Of a stretch of 53,031 nt of DNA, positions 8,089 through 16,541 are shown in pieces. Position 1 is the first letter of the stretch. Each line of letters opens with the position of its first letter. The position numbers and the translations under genes are program-made. The stretch comes from Candidatus Iainarchaeum sp. (GTDB lineage: Archaea > Iainarchaeota > Iainarchaeia > Iainarchaeales > GCA-2688035): positions 1 through 53,031 of the forward strand of contig JAFCCO010000010.1 in the NCBI GenBank assembly GCA_017610175.1, read 5' to 3'. The notes beneath the pieces were generated by a model. That model worked only from the letters and a program-made list of their open reading frames with translations. It did no database searches and was not told where the DNA came from.

Positions 8089-8689
8089 CGTTTGGGGAAA
8101 CAAATACTTTCCTTCGAGTAAAATCTTTTTCCGAGAAAAAAATGCGTTTTTGGGCCTATTTTGCCCCAAAACCCCTAGTCTATTCACCTTAAACAGCAAA
8201 ACGGTTTCTTCTCCAAACAAAAAATACCCCTAAGCATTTGGAAAATTCACCAAGAATGGGGCAAAAAGTTCGGATTTTTATTTGAGGGCTCTTTGCGGCC
8301 CCCTCTGATTTTGCGGGCAGAGCCTGAAAATTTTGAAATTTTTGCGCCGATATATAGGTGGTTGGATGAAATCAAGACAAGCATGAGTGGTTATACTGCA
8401 AAAGCGGCGCAGCGCCTTATTTTTGTTCCGGTGATGCCACCACAAAGCTATTTTCAAGGCCATTGTGCCTGGCTTGGCCAGGGCAATTGGTTGGTTTTCC
8501 TGCTTTCTGCCTCTTTTGCCTTAAATCACCCCATACTCGACTTATACATAACAATATCGCCTTTTTTTTGGCTCTATTGCCCAGTAAACACAGTCATTTT
8601 CTTTAACCCCAGGGCGGCAATTATTATTAAAATTCAGCAATCGTCGAATTAGTTCTGCTTTTTTTAACCTTTTGTTGTCTGCATGATTT
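8089..8689. other. 600-bp stretch without a supported gene
   Basis: No convincing coding sequence is present. An open frame at 8293-8652 has unconvincing composition, no ribosome site and no known motif; an inner ATG at 8383 does lie about 30 bases after TATATA (8351-8356). Structure is present: TTTTGGG near 8146 pairs with CCCAAAA near 8162, GGCTCT near 8287 pairs with AGAGCC near 8321, and GGCG-CAG-CGCC near 8414 is followed by a T-rich stretch. These may mark a small RNA, a decayed gene or simple regulatory DNA. Confidence 0.4.
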
Positions 8690-9178
8690 ATGAAAAAGCT
8701 GCTTTTTGCCGCAATTGGGTTCCTGTTTGTTCTCTCTTTTGTGCTTTTTTTGGCTGAAGCCCAGCCTGTTCCCCAAAAAAAGGAATTTGTCCGCCGTGTA
8801 ATCGACGGCGACACGCTGGTTCTTGCGGACGGGAGAAGGGTGCGCCTGACTGGAATTGATTCTCCTGAGAAAGAAGAGCAATGTTTTGTGGAAGCGCAGG
8901 AGTTCCTTAAATATTTGGTTTCGGGAAAGGAAATTGAGCTTGAATTTGATGCTGAAAAGCGGGACAAGTATGCAAGGCTTCTTGCATATGTATTTGCTGA
9001 GGGAAAAAACGTGAATCTGGCGCTTGTTGAACAGGGTTATGCGGTTTCATTCCCTTTTGAGCCAAATATGGCTTTTGCTTCAGAATTTGCCGCCGCAGAG
9101 CGGTCTGCAAGGGAGCAGGGAAAAGGCTGTTTGTGGGAAAGGGCAAGCGAAACTAATAATTTGCAGTTTGAACAATAG
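8690..9178 (+). CDS. Secreted staphylococcal-type thermonuclease (SNase domain)
   Basis: Extracellular or surface nuclease that hydrolyses DNA and RNA with calcium. Residues 1-25 are a signal peptide ending near A-E-A-Q. The SNase core follows: V-I-D-G-D-T-L (Asp39, Asp41), V-R-L-T-G-I-D-S-P-E (Arg52, Asp57, Glu60) and D-K-Y-A-R-L-L-A-Y-V with the second catalytic Arg (about residue 96). All residues matching the S. aureus enzyme's active site are present. Length is standard. In a reduced-genome archaeon it may scavenge nucleotides from outside DNA (inference). The downstream gene starts six bases later, suggesting co-transcription. Confidence 0.93.
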   Translation: MKKLLFAAIGFLFVLSFVLFLAEAQPVPQKKEFVRRVIDGDTLVLADGRRVRLTGIDSPEKEEQCFVEAQEFLKYLVSGKEIELEFDAEKRDKYARLLAYVFAEGKNVNLALVEQGYAVSFPFEPNMAFASEFAAAERSAREQGKGCLWERASETNNLQFEQ

Positions 9179-9184
9179 TATTTA

Positions 9185-9904
9185 GTGAAAATTGGAATTT
9201 CAACAGGCGCGTGCTTTCCCTTTTTGTCTGCGAAAGGAAAGCAAGTCAAACTAATAAGCGAATTTCTTCCCGAAATTAACGGGCTTGAATTCATTTTCCC
9301 AAGGCCGCTGGACCTTATGATGTTTAAACCAAGGGGGCGGATTGCCAAAGCCCTGAAGCAATTTGAATTTGTTTCAATTCACTACCCTTTCTCCTGGCAC
9401 GTTGCCCACAGCGGGTTTTCGGAGCGGCAAATGCTTTCAAAAATCAAGGCAATAGACCGCGCGGTTGGGGTAAAGCACATAGTTGTTCACCCGCGCGCCG
9501 CAAAAAACTGGAAAAATTTCCAAAATTTGGGATTAGAGGTTCTTCTCGAGAACCAAACCCCTGTGTCGGGCGGGGAATTCAAAACCCCTGCCGGAATGAA
9601 GCGGCTTTTGAGGGAAACAGGGTTTGGAATGTGCCTTGATTTAAACCACGCGATTGGAAACGGAGTCGCTCCTGAAAATTTTTTGGGCCTGAAAAGCAAA
9701 ATAAAGCAGGTTCATGTGAATGCAACCGAAGGAACGGGGACCGAATCGCACAATTTTGTTCACTCTTCATCTTTGCGCATTAAGGGGCAGGCAAAGCGCG
9801 CGCTCAAGGGGTTGCGCAAATCTGTTTGGATGATTGAGCCAAAATCCAAAGTTAGCCCGCGCAGGAAGCTTGCCCGCGAAATCTCTTTCCTAAAGTCAAT
9901 CTGA
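9185..9904 (+). CDS. TIM-barrel protein of the endonuclease IV / xylose isomerase-like superfamily
   Basis: A 239-residue protein with the pattern of AP endonuclease family 2-like barrels: N-terminal strand K-I-G-I-S-T-G, then V-S-I-H-Y-P, I-V-V-H-P, L-L-E-N-Q, C-L-D-L-N-H and Q-V-H-V-N-A. The His, Glu and Asp at strand ends fit a metal site. It is shorter than true endonuclease IV and lacks its full set of zinc ligands as far as I can align, so it may be a sugar isomerase-like or repair enzyme; the substrate is unknown. The GTG start lies six bases after the nuclease stop. Confidence 0.78.
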   Translation: MKIGISTGACFPFLSAKGKQVKLISEFLPEINGLEFIFPRPLDLMMFKPRGRIAKALKQFEFVSIHYPFSWHVAHSGFSERQMLSKIKAIDRAVGVKHIVVHPRAAKNWKNFQNLGLEVLLENQTPVSGGEFKTPAGMKRLLRETGFGMCLDLNHAIGNGVAPENFLGLKSKIKQVHVNATEGTGTESHNFVHSSSLRIKGQAKRALKGLRKSVWMIEPKSKVSPRRKLAREISFLKSI

Positions 9905-9987
9905 TTAATTCAAAATCTGCTTTGCGGAAGAGCGGGGGTTGCTTGCAAAAAATTTCGGTTTGAAATTAGCGCGCGCGCCCAGCAAAG

Positions 9988-10014
9988 CGGTTGATTTTTC
10001 AAACCGGTTTTTTT
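9988..10014 (+). terminator. Hairpin plus T7 terminator
   Basis: CGGTT (9988-9992) pairs with AACCG (10002-10006) and is followed by seven T residues, 84 bases after the TIM-barrel gene. Confidence 0.55.
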
Positions 10015-10041
10015 GCCAAAACCGCGAATTGAAATCCAAAC

Positions 10042-10070
10042 CGCTCACTTCCCCTATTCGGGGGCGAGCG
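10042..10070. repeat. GC-rich inverted repeat next to a promoter
   Basis: CGCTC (10042-10046) pairs with GAGCG (10066-10070), and CCCC (10051-10054) pairs with GGGG (10060-10063). The repeat directly precedes a TATA-like CTTAAATTC box (about 10071-10079) that serves the zinc-finger gene at 10109. It could be an operator or a cruciform-forming site; a terminator is less likely because there is no T-tract. Confidence 0.45.
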
Positions 10071-10108
10071 CTTAAATTCCTTTCGCTCTTTTTCTACTTT
10101 TGATTCCA

Positions 10109-10318
10109 ATGAAGTGCGCAAAATGCGGCAAGTCCGCAACAAAACTCAATGCCCAGGGAATTCCTGTGTGCTCGCACCACACAAAGATTAAGATAAAGGC
10201 GCCAAGCTGCCCAAACTGCGGGCTTGAAATGAACATCCGCGAAAGCAAGTACGGCAAATTCTGGGGCTGCAAAGCATTTCCAATGTGCGATGGAATTCAA
10301 AGGCTTGGGTCAGCATAA
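10109..10318 (+). CDS. Zinc-ribbon protein with a topoisomerase-type C4 finger
   Basis: A 69-residue protein with two zinc modules. The first is C-A-K-C-G-K with a later C-S-H-H. The second is the C4 finger found at the C-terminus of type I topoisomerases: C-P-N-C-G, then R-E-S-K-Y-G-K-F-W-G-C-x4-P-M-C-D-G. Stand-alone copies are probably DNA-binding accessory proteins. ATG 10109 is preferred over an in-frame TTG at 10100 because of its spacing to the box A at about 10073. Confidence 0.8.
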   Translation: MKCAKCGKSATKLNAQGIPVCSHHTKIKIKAPSCPNCGLEMNIRESKYGKFWGCKAFPMCDGIQRLGSA

Positions 10319-10431
10319 GCTTAAACTCCACTTAAAACAAGTTTCTTACCATCCCCGCGCCTAAACCGGTAAAAATTCCCCTGTATCGGAAGCGGGCTGG
10401 AAAGCCGCGCAAAATAAAGAGTCCGACAGTT

Positions 10432-11230
10432 TTGTTGAAGGGGATTCGCAAGCTTCGGGAAGTTAGGGAAAAACTGCGCAAGCGCGAGTGGAGAAAGCTT
10501 GCAGAGCTCAAAAGGCAGAAAGGCGTTCCTGGCAAGGAGGAGCACATTTCAAGGCAGCTTCGAAGGATTCGCCCCCTTGACAGAAAGGCAGATTCCCTCC
10601 TGGACCTGCGGAGAAAAAGACTGCAGGAATTTGCAACACACGACCCTGAATTTCCGCGGCTTTTGAACAGAATGTTTTTTTTCGATAGGCTTGCCAAGAA
10701 ATTGCGCGCAAAGGGCGCGCACTCCTTGATTTACATTGACGTTGGCTATACCTCAAGCGCGTGAACAACAGGTTTGGGAGGCAGGAAGGGGGGGATGGGC
10801 TTGCTCAAAGCTTACTCTGAAGCAATAACCAAATCCATGGTTGGAAAAAAGGGCCTGGCCGGGCACATTGGGGGGCGGCGATGAATTTGTTCTTTACCTT
10901 CCGATAAATGCAAAGGATGCAAGGCAGTTTCTTACAGCAACATTCGCGTCCATTAGGGCTGAAGCTTTGAAGAAGTGGCCAAAGTATGGCGAGGCAGTTG
11001 CAACAAGGAAACTTAGCCGAAGAAGCCTGCTCCCCCTAACCTACAGCGCGGGCGTAATCCAGCTAAAGCCCGGCGAGGGCGTTGTGAGGGCGGAGCACGC
11101 AGCCGACATCCTGTGCAAGATGGCCAAGCACGGCGGTAAGGGCAGAGGGAGAACAACAAACACAATTTCCTCCAGAAGCAGCACAAGCAGGCTTGAAAGG
11201 CAGCTTGCAAAAAAGCAGACAAAAATTTAG
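10432..11230 (+). pseudogene. GGDEF-domain (diguanylate cyclase-like) gene broken by frameshifts
   Basis: Three successive frames together encode one GGDEF domain. The first (10432-10764) gives a basic helical N-region, then A-T-H-D-x4-R-L-L-N-R-M-F-F-F-D-R-L and S-L-I-Y-I-D-V. A shift near 10747 continues in another frame with Y-L-K-R-V-N-N-R-F-G. A shift near 10799 gives L-L-K-A-Y-S-E-A-I. A third shift in a run of six G (10870-10875) opens the frame with G-G-G-D-E-F-V-L-Y-L-P and the closing S-A-G-V and A-K-H-G-G motifs. The signature loop is intact, but no single frame spans the domain. Because the shifts cluster near G-runs, sequencing error is possible. A start upstream of TTG 10432 cannot be excluded. 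Confidence 0.8.
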
Positions 11231-11270
11231 CTTTAGAAAGGGTTAAATTGATTGAATCTGCAAACTTATT

Positions 11271-11756
11271 ATGCAACGCAAGCCGGTTAAGAAAAGGTTG
11301 ATTGTTGACATAGGTGCTGGTGCAGGGGACTTTTCCCAGGCCCTAAAACGCCGCAATCCAAATGCAAAGGTTATTGCAGTTGACCGCGAAGCCGCAGGCA
11401 AGGGAATTGTCCATGCTTCAATGGGCTCGTTTTTTCAGCACAGAATAAAGAATCCTGCGCGCGTGAAGAAAGTGTGGCTAAACCACGTTGACATAATTTC
11501 CTGCGAAGCATTAAAGGAATTCAAGGCAATGGTCAAACAACTTTCCCCCGGTGCAAGAGTAATGCTTACCATCCGGGCAGAGAGGCTTGCCCAGGTCAGG
11601 GCAGCAATTCAATCCGCCGGGCTTGAAATTAAAGCAGAGAGGGTGTGGAATCCAAAAATGGTTGGAAGCCAGTACACAAAAAAGTTTTACGCAGAGGCGC
11701 AGCGCGGCGTTTCAAAAGCAGCCCCTGTAAGGGTTGTTGCCGTTAAGCCACGCTGA
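11271..11756 (+). CDS. Class I SAM-dependent methyltransferase-like protein
   Basis: A 161-residue Rossmann protein. Motif I is V-D-I-G-A-G-A-G-D-F, the SAM-binding loop, followed by the acidic end of strand 2 in V-I-A-V-D-R. Later strands W-L-N-H-V-D and V-M-L-T-I fit the rest of the fold. The D/N-P-P-Y catalytic motif is absent, so the substrate is unclear. The size fits small archaeal orphan methyltransferases. Its 3' end overlaps the convergent MATE gene by 14 bases. Confidence 0.75.
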   Translation: MQRKPVKKRLIVDIGAGAGDFSQALKRRNPNAKVIAVDREAAGKGIVHASMGSFFQHRIKNPARVKKVWLNHVDIISCEALKEFKAMVKQLSPGARVMLTIRAERLAQVRAAIQSAGLEIKAERVWNPKMVGSQYTKKFYAEAQRGVSKAAPVRVVAVKPR

Positions 11757-13101
11757 CTTTTTTCTTTGGCTTAATTCCCCTGAGCCAGAATCCTGAGTAA
11801 AACAGGGCACTGACAAAAACCAGTTCAACAGCGGCGCCAATTACTAATGCAATCCAAATCCCGTCAAGCAAAAAAGTTTCCGAAAGGAAGAAAGCAAGTG
11901 CGATTGTGACAACCCAGTAAATAATGTTTGTTGCAAATGCAAGCTGTGTCTTTCCCGCACCCTGGAACGCGCTAATGAAAATGAAGTAAACAGCGTAAAG
12001 CGGGAACACAAAAGGAACAATTGAGAGATAGCTTTTTCCAATTCCAATCACTATAAAGTGTTGGGTGAAAACGCGCATCAGTTCCTCGGGAAACGCAAGC
12101 AAAACAAGCATTATGGCAATTGAGATGACAAGCGTGGCCCTGATTGCGATTACTGCAACGCGTTTGGCCCGTTCAAAGTTTCCGGCCCCGATATTTTGCC
12201 CGACAAAGCTTGCCACCGCCGAAGAAATTCCGACAATTGGCATTATTGCAACAGAGTTAAGCCTCATTCCAACACCGTAAGCAGCAATTGCGTAACTCCC
12301 GAAAGAACCAACCATGCCCATAAGCAGCATGAATCCGCCTGCTGTAAGTGTTTGTGAGGCTGAAGCAGGCAGGCCGACAAAAATCATTTGCTTTATGTAC
12401 TCGGGGTGCGGTTTGAATGCGCGGAGCGAAAGCGAAATTTTTGATTTGGGGGTGTAAATGTGCATAAAGTTTAGCACCATTGCAAGGAACCTTGAAAACA
12501 CGGTTGCAAGTGCCGCTCCTGCAAGCCCAAGTGCGGGAATTGGCCCGAAACCAAATATCAAAATTGGGTCAAGGATTATATTCAGCACAATTGAGGCTGC
12601 AAGGTTTTTCATGGGGGTTTTGCTGTCTCCCTGGGCCCTTAAAATCGAGTCCGAAATAAACCAGCCAAACATGAATATCATGCCTATGAAAATAAGTGTC
12701 GAATATTCAAGTGCAAGAGGGAGAACAAGCTCGTCTGCACCCATCAAGGCAAACAGGGGAGCAGAGAACAGTATGGCAAGTGTGGCAACCACTATTCCCA
12801 GGATTGCGGCAAAGATTAGTGCATGCTCTGAAAGATTGTTTGCTTCAGGGAGATTTTTTTTGCCTATTGCCTGCGCAATCAGCGCGTTTGCCCCAATGCC
12901 CAGTCCGCTTGCAACAGCAATGAACACAAACACAACAGGGAATGCAAGGGAGACGGCCGCAAGCTCCAGCGGCCCAAGCATTCCAATGAAAATTGTGTCA
13001 ATGATGTTGTATGCCGTGTGAAAAAACATTCCCGCAACAATTGGCAGCGAGAACAAAAGCAGTTTTTTGCCAATGCTTCCCTCGGTAAAATCGTGGACCA
13101 T
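11743..13101 (-). CDS. MATE-family multidrug/cation antiporter
   Basis: A 452-residue integral membrane protein with about 12 helices in two homologous halves, typical of MatE domains. Family marks include D-F-T-E-G-S-I at the N-terminus, N-I-I-D-T-I-F-I-G in helix 1-2, L-G-I-G-A-N-A-L-I-A-Q, and the second-half repeat A-V-A-S-F-V-G-Q-N-I-G-A. These transporters export drugs or metabolites in exchange for sodium or protons. The ATG at 13099-13101 is about 26 bases from a palindromic TTATAA box, so the mRNA is probably leaderless. Confidence 0.94.
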   Translation of the reverse strand: MVHDFTEGSIGKKLLLFSLPIVAGMFFHTAYNIIDTIFIGMLGPLELAAVSLAFPVVFVFIAVASGLGIGANALIAQAIGKKNLPEANNLSEHALIFAAILGIVVATLAILFSAPLFALMGADELVLPLALEYSTLIFIGMIFMFGWFISDSILRAQGDSKTPMKNLAASIVLNIILDPILIFGFGPIPALGLAGAALATVFSRFLAMVLNFMHIYTPKSKISLSLRAFKPHPEYIKQMIFVGLPASASQTLTAGGFMLLMGMVGSFGSYAIAAYGVGMRLNSVAIMPIVGISSAVASFVGQNIGAGNFERAKRVAVIAIRATLVISIAIMLVLLAFPEELMRVFTQHFIVIGIGKSYLSIVPFVFPLYAVYFIFISAFQGAGKTQLAFATNIIYWVVTIALAFFLSETFLLDGIWIALVIGAAVELVFVSALFYSGFWLRGIKPKKKVSVA

Positions 13102-13124
13102 GCAAATGAGTTGCTGGGAAATGC

Positions 13125-13130
13125 TTATAA
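13125..13130. promoter_or_regulatory. Shared palindromic TATA box (bidirectional promoter)
   Basis: TTATAA is centred 25.5 bases from the plus-strand ATG at 13153 and 26.5 bases from the minus-strand ATG at 13101. Only 51 bases separate the two start codons and no second A/T box is visible, so one box probably drives both leaderless genes. Confidence 0.6.
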
Positions 13131-13152
13131 TCGTGGGTTGCCTTGTTTTATT

Positions 13153-13407
13153 ATGGGGAAAAAAGATCCTGCTTCAAGAAAGGCTGAGCTAATAAAAAAA
13201 CTAAGGCTTGTTAAAGAGGGGAAGATGTCAATGTCCGCCCGCGCGCACTTAAATCTGCTTAATGAGCTTGTGCAAATGGGGGTAATTCATTCCTACACCC
13301 AAGACCTGGTCAGGAAAAACACCGCCCGCGCGATTGAAAAAGCAAAGCAAATGAAGGAAGCAAAAAGGCTTGCCCAAATCAAATTAATGAAGAGAAAGTC
13401 ACGCTAA
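13153..13407 (+). CDS. Small basic helical protein (84 aa)
   Basis: Strongly basic, mostly helical and without hydrophobic segments. It begins M-G-K-K-D-P and ends in a Lys/Arg-rich helix (K-L-M-K-R-K-S-R). The ATG at 13153 is chosen over upstream in-frame starts because those would overlap the MATE gene's start and the TATA box sits at the right distance for 13153. A nucleic-acid-binding role is likely from charge alone. I do not recognise the family. Confidence 0.7.
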   Translation: MGKKDPASRKAELIKKLRLVKEGKMSMSARAHLNLLNELVQMGVIHSYTQDLVRKNTARAIEKAKQMKEAKRLAQIKLMKRKSR

Positions 13408-13459
13408 CTTCTACATAACAGGGTTGTGTTTTTTAACCGCTATTAACCACTTTTTTTTA

Positions 13460-14380
13460 ATGCAATCAAAATTTTCAATCGGAAAAACAACCCCCAAAAA
13501 CAACCTTGTGCTTGCTCCGCTTGCTGCAATTTCCGATTTGCCTTTCAGGCTTTTGTGCAGGGACCAGGGGGCAGGGCTTTGCTTTACCGAGATGATTAAT
13601 TCCGAGGCCGTTGCCCGCAACAACAAGTCCGCTTTTTCGATTGCTTTGAGCCGTGCTGACGACAAGCCCTTGGGGCTGCAGCTTTTTGGGGCAAGGGTTG
13701 ATTCCATGAAAAAAGCGGGCACCGCTTTGGATAAGAAAGCGGATTTTGATTTTTTTGATTTAAATTTTGGCTGCCCGGACGAAAATGTTTTGAAGCAGGG
13801 AGCGGGCTCTGCTTTGCTTAAGAGGCCGGCTCGTGCGGCCGAGCTTGTGCGTGCGTTAAGGGAGACAGGAAGGGATGTCTCCGCAAAAATCAGGCTTAGC
13901 CCGAATGTTCTTTCCTCAATTAAGTTCTGCAGGGCACTTGAGGCCGCGGGAGTGAGCTGCATTTCGGTTCATGGGCGAATTGTTAAGCAAAAGTATTCCG
14001 GCGCGGTTGATTTTGTCGCAATTAAGAGAATTGCAAAGTCCGTTTCTGTGCCCGTTATTGCGAACGGGAATTTGCGCACTGCACACGATGTTGAGAAAAC
14101 TCTGCGCGAAACAAGGGCTTCTGCCGCAATGATTGGGAGGGCTGCAATCGGAAATCCCGGAATTTTTGCAGAGTTTCAGGGGAGAAGGGGAATTAGGCCT
14201 GTTGAAGCAATGTTTAAGTATGTTGAGTTAAGTGACGAGTTTGGCTTGAACCGGTTTGGCAAACTTAAAACCCAGATTATCAGGTTTCTTGCAAAGGAAA
14301 AGTTGGGCAATGCAATTTTTGATGTGCAGAAGGCAAGGGACAGGGAATCTGTTGATGCAGCCCTCTCCAAAATTGAGTAA
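13460..14380 (+). CDS. dus: tRNA-dihydrouridine synthase
   Basis: FMN enzyme that reduces uridine to dihydrouridine in the tRNA D-loop. A TIM barrel begins L-V-L-A-P-L-A, then F-T-E-M-I, the family signature D-F-F-D-L-N-F-G-C-P with the catalytic Cys region, A-K-I-R-L-S, I-S-V-H-G-R, V-I-A-N-G-N-L and M-I-G-R-A-A-I-G-N-P for FMN phosphate binding. Length (306 aa) is normal. Start ATG 13460 (MQSKFSIG) is chosen because the longer in-frame extension has no family support. The archaeal versus bacterial subtype cannot be settled by eye. Confidence 0.93.
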   Translation: MQSKFSIGKTTPKNNLVLAPLAAISDLPFRLLCRDQGAGLCFTEMINSEAVARNNKSAFSIALSRADDKPLGLQLFGARVDSMKKAGTALDKKADFDFFDLNFGCPDENVLKQGAGSALLKRPARAAELVRALRETGRDVSAKIRLSPNVLSSIKFCRALEAAGVSCISVHGRIVKQKYSGAVDFVAIKRIAKSVSVPVIANGNLRTAHDVEKTLRETRASAAMIGRAAIGNPGIFAEFQGRRGIRPVEAMFKYVELSDEFGLNRFGKLKTQIIRFLAKEKLGNAIFDVQKARDRESVDAALSKIE

Positions 14381-14493
14381 GCCCTAAACTTGTGCCCGCG
14401 CGGACTGCTCCAACCCTGCTTCTTTTTCCTAATTTATCTTATCGCCCTGCTCAAGGTTTTTAAAATGAAGGGGCATTATTGAATTTGAGGGTT

Positions 14494-15063
14494 ATGACTA
14501 ATGAAATAAACAATGCTAACCCTGCCCCGCTTGGGCTTATGGGTTTTGGTTTAACAACAATTCTTTTGAACCTGCACAATGCGGGCTTTTTCGGGTTGGG
14601 TGCGATGATTCTTGCAACCGGTCTTTTTTACGGGGGTATGGCGCAGGTTATTGCGGGAATTCTTGAATTCAAGAAGGGAAACACTTTTGGTTTGACAGCG
14701 TTCACTTCCTACGGCTTTTTTTGGATTTCACTTGTTGCATTGCTTGTTTTGCCTAAAATGGGGCTTGCAGAACCCGCTTCGGCGACGGCGATGGGTTTCT
14801 ATCTCCTAATGTGGGGGATTTTCACTTTCTTCATGTTCTTTGGAACCCTTAAGGCAAACCGCGTTCTGCAGTTTGTTTTCGGCTCGCTTACCCTGCTTTT
14901 TTTTCTGCTTGCAATCGGGGACTTTACCGGAATCGCATTGATTAAAACAATTGCCGGATTTGAGGGAATAATCTGCGGCGGGTCAGCAATTTACCTTGCA
15001 ATGGCAGAGGTTATAAATGGGGCACAGGGAAAGGAAATTCTTCCTGTCTTTTCCGTGAACTGA
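14494..15063 (+). CDS. GPR1/FUN34/YaaH-family acetate/succinate transporter
   Basis: A 189-residue, six-helix membrane protein. The family signature N-P-A-P-L-G-L is near the N-terminus (residues 8-14), followed by G-F-G-L-T-T, and the second mark is T-S-Y-G-F-F-W-I-S. Relatives (SatP/YaaH) carry acetate or succinate across the membrane, and some form ammonia-linked channels. A TTTTTAAAAT box lies about 30 bases ahead of ATG 14494; an in-frame TTG at 14479 is less likely. A single-gene unit by spacing. Confidence 0.9.
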   Translation: MTNEINNANPAPLGLMGFGLTTILLNLHNAGFFGLGAMILATGLFYGGMAQVIAGILEFKKGNTFGLTAFTSYGFFWISLVALLVLPKMGLAEPASATAMGFYLLMWGIFTFFMFFGTLKANRVLQFVFGSLTLLFFLLAIGDFTGIALIKTIAGFEGIICGGSAIYLAMAEVINGAQGKEILPVFSVN

Positions 15064-15110
15064 GCTTTGGGAAAACAATTATTAAGCACAAAGCGCCTGA
15101 TTAATTCTGA

Positions 15111-16046
15111 ATGAAAAAGTTCGATGTTGTAAGCATTGGAAATGCCACCCTTGACGTTTTCATAAGCGTTCACGCAAAAAAAACAAGGGACAACTGCATT
15201 ATCCTTCCCTGCGGAAGCAAGCAGGAGGTTGAAAGTATTTTCTATTCAACCGGGGGGGGTGCGACAAACACGTCCGTTGCATTTTCCCGCCTTGGATTAA
15301 GGACAGGAATTCTTGCGGCCGTTGGAAAAGACGATCCGGCCAAAACAATTCTTTCAGAGCTCAAGGGAGAGGGGGTTGACACTTCCATGGTTGAGCGCAT
15401 TGAAAAGTTCAATACAGCCTACAGTGCAATAGTTACCGGTCGCGGTTTTGACCGCGTGATTTTTACTTATGGGGGCGCAACAACCCACCTCCAGGAAGAG
15501 AAGCAGATTAATTGGAGAAAACTTTCCAAGTCAAATTGGTTTTATGTAAGCAGTTTTCACAGCAGGCACTTGATTCTGGAAAAGGTTTTTGATTTCGCGC
15601 GCAAGAACAAAATCAATGTTGCCTGGAATCCAGGAAAGAGCGAGCTCAAGCAGGGAATCAACAAACTTAGACCCATACTTGGCTGCACAAACATTTTCTT
15701 TGTAAACGCAGAGGAGGCTGAAATGCTTACCCGCAAAAAGGGGATTAAGGCAAACCTCAGGGAACTGCAGAAACTCGTTCCACTTGTTGTAATCACAACC
15801 GGAAAAAAGGGCTGCATTGCGTTTGACGGGGTCCGCTTTTTTGAGGCAAAAACCCACAAGATAAACGTTGTTGATTCAACAGGAGCAGGGGACGCATTCA
15901 ACTCAGGTTTCTTAACCGGGATAATTTGGGGCAAGCCAATTCCTGGGGCACTGAAGCTTGGTGTTAGGGTTGCGGAATCAATCCTTGTTGCAATGGGCGC
16001 AAAGAACAATTTGCTTTCCAAAAAACAGGTGCGCAAGTTTGTTTAA
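15111..16046 (+). CDS. PfkB-family carbohydrate/nucleoside kinase
   Basis: Ribokinase-like fold, 311 residues. The N-terminal substrate motif is G-G-G-A-T-N-T-S-V-A-F-S-R-L-G, and the anion-hole/catalytic motif D-S-T-G-A-G-D-A-F spans residues 255-263 with catalytic base Asp261. It phosphorylates a sugar, nucleoside or sugar phosphate with ATP; the substrate cannot be assigned from sequence alone. Archaeal relatives include ribokinase-like and nucleoside kinases of nucleotide salvage. It overlaps the convergent Nudix gene by four bases. Confidence 0.9.
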   Translation: MKKFDVVSIGNATLDVFISVHAKKTRDNCIILPCGSKQEVESIFYSTGGGATNTSVAFSRLGLRTGILAAVGKDDPAKTILSELKGEGVDTSMVERIEKFNTAYSAIVTGRGFDRVIFTYGGATTHLQEEKQINWRKLSKSNWFYVSSFHSRHLILEKVFDFARKNKINVAWNPGKSELKQGINKLRPILGCTNIFFVNAEEAEMLTRKKGIKANLRELQKLVPLVVITTGKKGCIAFDGVRFFEAKTHKINVVDSTGAGDAFNSGFLTGIIWGKPIPGALKLGVRVAESILVAMGAKNNLLSKKQVRKFV

Positions 16047-16462
16047 TTTTCCTTGAGAAATTCGCCGGCTTTTTTCAAGAGCTCTTTTGCCGTTTTGTGC
16101 GTTGCCAATTCAATCCCCTGCTCCAGCGGCAGCCATTTGAATCCGGTGTGCTCGTGTGATAGCAAAACCTTTGTGTGCCTTGCCTCAACGAGAAAGAACG
16201 AAACTTCCTTGAAAATCTTTCCCCGATTTGAACTGAAGAAGTAGTGAATCCCTTCGCTGAATCCCTTCACAATGCTTGAATCGCTTTGCCCAAAACCTGT
16301 TTCCTCCCCAAGCTCGCGAAGCATTGCGGTTTCTTCAGTTTCATCCCCTTCAAGATGCCCTTTTGGAAAATCCCAGTGCCCTGCCCTGTACTGCAGCAGC
16401 AGGAACCTGTTTTTTGCTCCCGGAATGAAAACGATTGCGCCGGCACTTTTCTCCTTTGGCAT
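16043..16462 (-). CDS. Nudix hydrolase, Ap4A-hydrolase-like
   Basis: A 139-residue Nudix protein. The box G-x5-E-x7-R-E-L-x-E-E-T-G-F is complete (begins G-H-L-E-G-D-E). W-D-F-P-K-G-H before the box and I-H-Y-F-F after it are typical of asymmetric diadenosine tetraphosphate hydrolases, which clear Ap4A and related alarmones. Start ATG 16460-16462 (MPKEKSAG) is preferred over a TTG five codons upstream. A second, different Nudix protein lies at 50395. Confidence 0.88.
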   Translation of the reverse strand: MPKEKSAGAIVFIPGAKNRFLLLQYRAGHWDFPKGHLEGDETEETAMLRELGEETGFGQSDSSIVKGFSEGIHYFFSSNRGKIFKEVSFFLVEARHTKVLLSHEHTGFKWLPLEQGIELATHKTAKELLKKAGEFLKEN

Positions 16463-16541
16463 GGGAGTAATACGCAAAACCAGTGTTTAATTCTTTGCAT
16501 TTTGCATACCTTAAAATATAACGTTGCCCAAATTAGTTGTG

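Noticed and set aside
8293-8652. 119-codon frame on the plus strand
   Set aside because: No ribosome site, no motif and odd composition. An inner ATG at 8383 near a TATATA box was considered but the evidence was too weak to call a gene.
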